DNA from: JAPKEZ01 sp047638975 | Lineage (GTDB): Bacteria; Planctomycetota; UBA1135 | Direction of reading: 5' to 3' | DNA length: 64,000 nt | Assembly (NCBI GenBank): GCA_047638975.1 | Contig: JBLINB010000004.1 | Location: 1 to 64,000 of the forward strand | Shown here: positions 62,087-64,000 of the stretch, one piece after another | Layout of the letters: the number at the start of each line of letters is the position of its first letter | Position numbering within the stretch: the first letter of the stretch is position 1 | Made by a program: the position numbers and the translations under genes | The notes under the pieces: generated by a model | Database searches by the model: none | What the model saw: only the letters and a program-made list of their open reading frames with translations | Told to the model about the DNA's origin: nothing

Positions 62087-62993
62087 CCTTCTACGCCGCC
62101 TAGGATTTGCTGTGATGAGTGTGTTATTGGTGCACGCACTGGCCTTTTTCATGTTGCACGGCACGCGTGGTGGCCCCTTCGATAGCAATCAGTCCTTCGC
62201 GGCAGAGACGCTCGCTGCACTTGAAGCACGTTATCAGTTGAATGAACCTCTAGCGACTCAGTATCTAAATTCATTGCGCGGTTTGGCGACTTTGGATTTC
62301 GGGCCATCCTTGCAATACCAAGGCACAGCAGTCAAAGAGTTGTTGAATGCCGCTATTCCGGTTTCATTGATTCTTGGCCTTGGCGCATTGTTTATCGCCG
62401 TTTTCGTTGGGCTTAGTGCCGGACTATATTGTGCGACTTCAAACTCTAAATGGCGCATCTGGTTAATCAAAGTCAGTGGTTCGACATTACTTGCCACCCC
62501 AAACTTTGTAATCGCCGGCATTTTGATTAGCATCTTTGCTTTCGGCCTCGGCATCTTGCCGGTAGCCGGACAGAGAAGTATTACTTCATGGATATTGCCG
62601 TGTTGTGCGCTTGGCCTACCCTTGGCGGCACAGCTTTTTGTACTGGTCCAACATCATGCGACGGCAGCGCGTAACAGTAACGCCTATCGCAGCGCTTTAT
62701 CCAGAGGTTTGCACAAACGTAAGCTGCAAATAAATTACATCCTGCGTCCGAGTCTAACACCGGTGCTAGCTTTTCTAGGGCCAGCAGCGGCTGGCATCCT
62801 CACTGGCTCGTTGGTCATCGAACAAATATTTTCTCTACCGGGGCTCGGCACCTTTTTCGTGCAAGCTGCCTTAGCACGCGACTACACTTTGGCCTTGGGT
62901 GTAACCGTGGTTTATACAGCAGCACTTGCCAGCTGCACTTTTATCGCAGACATCTTGATCATGAAATTTGATCCGCGTAATGAGTCTATTTAG
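62079..62993 (+). CDS. Peptide ABC transporter permease (DppB/OppB type)
   Basis: An inner-membrane permease of 304 residues with about six helices. It begins RRLGFAVMSVLLVHALAFFMLHGTRGGPFD, the common DppB N terminus. The EAA-like segment before the C-terminal loop contains YRSALSRGLHKRK, and ILTGSLVIEQIFSLPGLG is the conserved periplasmic-helix motif. It lies between the binding protein and the second permease, two bases before the latter. Confidence 0.93.
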   Translation: MINLLRRLGFAVMSVLLVHALAFFMLHGTRGGPFDSNQSFAAETLAALEARYQLNEPLATQYLNSLRGLATLDFGPSLQYQGTAVKELLNAAIPVSLILGLGALFIAVFVGLSAGLYCATSNSKWRIWLIKVSGSTLLATPNFVIAGILISIFAFGLGILPVAGQRSITSWILPCCALGLPLAAQLFVLVQHHATAARNSNAYRSALSRGLHKRKLQINYILRPSLTPVLAFLGPAAAGILTGSLVIEQIFSLPGLGTFFVQAALARDYTLALGVTVVYTAALASCTFIADILIMKFDPRNESI

Positions 62994-62995
62994 CG

Positions 62996-63847
62996 ATGCA
63001 TAGTAATCCATTTCCGCGTTGGCAAGCAGCAGTGTTGTTACTGATTTGCATTATTGCGATATTGGCACCCCAGCTACCGTTAGCCGACTATAGCGCGATG
63101 GATACCGAGCAACTTTTAGTAGCGCCGCAGTTGACCTCAGCCCCCTACCTGGGCACGGATGCACAAGGACGCGACATGCTAGCGCGTTTAGTCAGCGGAT
63201 CCCGAATTTCCCTCAGCGTTGGCCTATTCGGAACCATCGTGGCGTTACTGATTGGCGTTCCTTTTGGCGCATTCGCCGGCCTTGGATCGCGACGGCGTGA
63301 CAGTTTATTAATGCGCTTTGCCGATGCACTTGAATCGATTCCGATGGTCGTGTTTATTTTATTCATGCTATCGATATTGCAAGAGTATCGCATTGAATTA
63401 GCCGGCATCGGCTTCGGTAGATTACAGTTATTCTTCGTAGCTATCGGCGTATTATTTTGGCTGCCTACAGCGCGTGTAGTACGCGCCGAATGCCGCCGCA
63501 TAAATAGTTTGCCATTTGTTGACGCCGCGCGCAGTCAGGGCATGCGCCAGTCGCGTATTTTCAAAAATCACATTTTACCGCAACTGTGGCCCGCCATTGG
63601 CAGCATGTTAATAATCACCTTGCCGCGCGTCATCCTAATGGAAGCCTTCCTTAGCTTTCTCGGTCTTGGCGTAGAATCACCCACCGTTTCATGGGGACGC
63701 CTTGCCAGCGATGGCATGGCTACTTTAAATCCTTTAGTCGATGCCGGCTGGCTCATATACCTGCCTAGCATTGCATTAGTCGGATGCCTGTTGCTGTTCC
63801 AGCGCCTAGCTAGATGGGCGCGCGATTACGTCAATCTCGATTCTTAG
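62996..63847 (+). CDS. Peptide ABC transporter permease (DppC/OppC type)
   Basis: The second permease, 283 residues. YLGTDAQGRDMLARLVSGSR (about 52-71) is the DppC hallmark; the EAA loop contains FVDAARSQGMRQSRIF, and EAFLSFLGLGVESPTVSWG is the C-terminal motif. About six helices are present. Its 3' end overlaps the antisense ridA gene by 42 bases, with no room for a terminator between them. Confidence 0.94.
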   Translation: MHSNPFPRWQAAVLLLICIIAILAPQLPLADYSAMDTEQLLVAPQLTSAPYLGTDAQGRDMLARLVSGSRISLSVGLFGTIVALLIGVPFGAFAGLGSRRRDSLLMRFADALESIPMVVFILFMLSILQEYRIELAGIGFGRLQLFFVAIGVLFWLPTARVVRAECRRINSLPFVDAARSQGMRQSRIFKNHILPQLWPAIGSMLIITLPRVILMEAFLSFLGLGVESPTVSWGRLASDGMATLNPLVDAGWLIYLPSIALVGCLLLFQRLARWARDYVNLDS

Positions 63848-64000
63848 ATCACGCGGCAGACGTTGCACTTCGACGCACGAGCGCGCCGGTTGGTGGCCGT
63901 CTAGATGTTCGCTATAGATGGCATTCATTGCAGCGAATTCGTCCATGTCGGCGAGATAAACAGTCGCCTTCACGATGTCTTGCAAACTGCAGCCGGCGGC
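63806..64000 (-). CDS. ridA: RidA-family deaminase (5' part outside window)
   Basis: RidA hydrolyses reactive enamine/imine intermediates from pyridoxal-phosphate enzymes. The 64 visible C-terminal residues include GCSLQDIVKATVYLADM, the conserved PARSCVEV with the substrate-binding Arg and an IEIDVIA ending with the conserved Glu. The stop codon is a TAG at 63806-63808. The coding strand runs from beyond 64000. Family identity is clear; the complete gene cannot be assessed. Confidence 0.9.
   Translation of the reverse strand, partial: AAGCSLQDIVKATVYLADMDEFAAMNAIYSEHLDGHQPARSCVEVQRLPRDLRIEIDVIARPSS

Noticed and set aside
1..64000. CRISPR arrays, insertion sequences, prophage or tRNA genes
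   Set aside because: I saw no regularly spaced repeats, transposase or integrase motifs, terminal inverted repeats or cloverleaf-forming segments.

Overview
The window is a gene-dense bacterial chromosome segment with a single open reading frame truncated at each edge. Most neighbours overlap or are a few bases apart, and no gene-free stretch reaches 300 bases. The lineage is most likely the PVC superphylum, probably Planctomycetota. This rests on four things. There is an apparent copy of the PVC 'small basic protein' signature (45543-45812). A cell-wall (dcw) cluster ends without ftsQ, ftsA or ftsZ. A DUF1080, Gfo/Idh, beta-propeller and cytochrome c sugar locus is typical of that group. Large secretin-like lipoproteins and ExbB/ExbD genes sit together. 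The phylum assignment is inference; no rRNA lies in the window. The murein genes predict meso-diaminopimelate peptidoglycan. I saw no tRNA, rRNA, CRISPR array, insertion sequence or prophage.

Layout. 1-5222 (minus): an operon ubiE, CPBP protease, ubiX, ubiA, holA, mutL (menaquinone tailoring, replication, repair). 5271-8369 (minus): a 1032-residue surface lipoprotein. 8525-11857 (plus): ruvB, spoIID-like, tgt. 11847-14413 (minus): an SH3-type secreted protein and a PhoD-like phosphatase, divergent from rmuC (14434-15573, plus). 15596-27051 (minus): a ten-gene run starting with thrS, then SDR, DUF6941-like, DUF819, adenosine deaminase, cytochrome c, propeller-DUF1080, DUF1080, MFS and Gfo/Idh oxidoreductase. 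27217-29874 (plus): a secreted Asp-box protein. 29877-42279 (minus): the dcw cluster mraZ, rsmH, ftsL-like, ftsI, murE, murF, mraY, ftsW, LysM protein, murG, murC, murB. 42435-46288 (minus): membrane protein, PVC small basic protein, queE, der, lipoprotein, zinc-ribbon protein, terminator.

The most unusual region is 46339-58190 (plus). A degenerate uracil-DNA-glycosylase-like gene precedes a locus of two large TPR-secretin lipoproteins. These flank two secreted TPR-type proteins, one ExbB/TolQ homolog and two ExbD/TolR homologs. No type II secretion ATPase, platform protein or pseudopilin is present. I interpret this as a candidate proton-motive-force-driven envelope machine with its own outer-membrane secretin rings. 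Its function is unknown. 58248-63847 holds a HAD hydrolase and a peptide-type ABC importer (fused ATPase divergent from a binding protein and two permeases). The window ends in a partial ridA on the minus strand.

Translation signals are unusual. Clear Shine-Dalgarno sequences are rare (murB is an exception), starts are often preceded by A/T-rich sequence, and several promoters appear to give leaderless or nearly leaderless mRNAs. Gene junctions repeatedly use TAATG, ATGA or eight-base ATG-to-stop overlaps.
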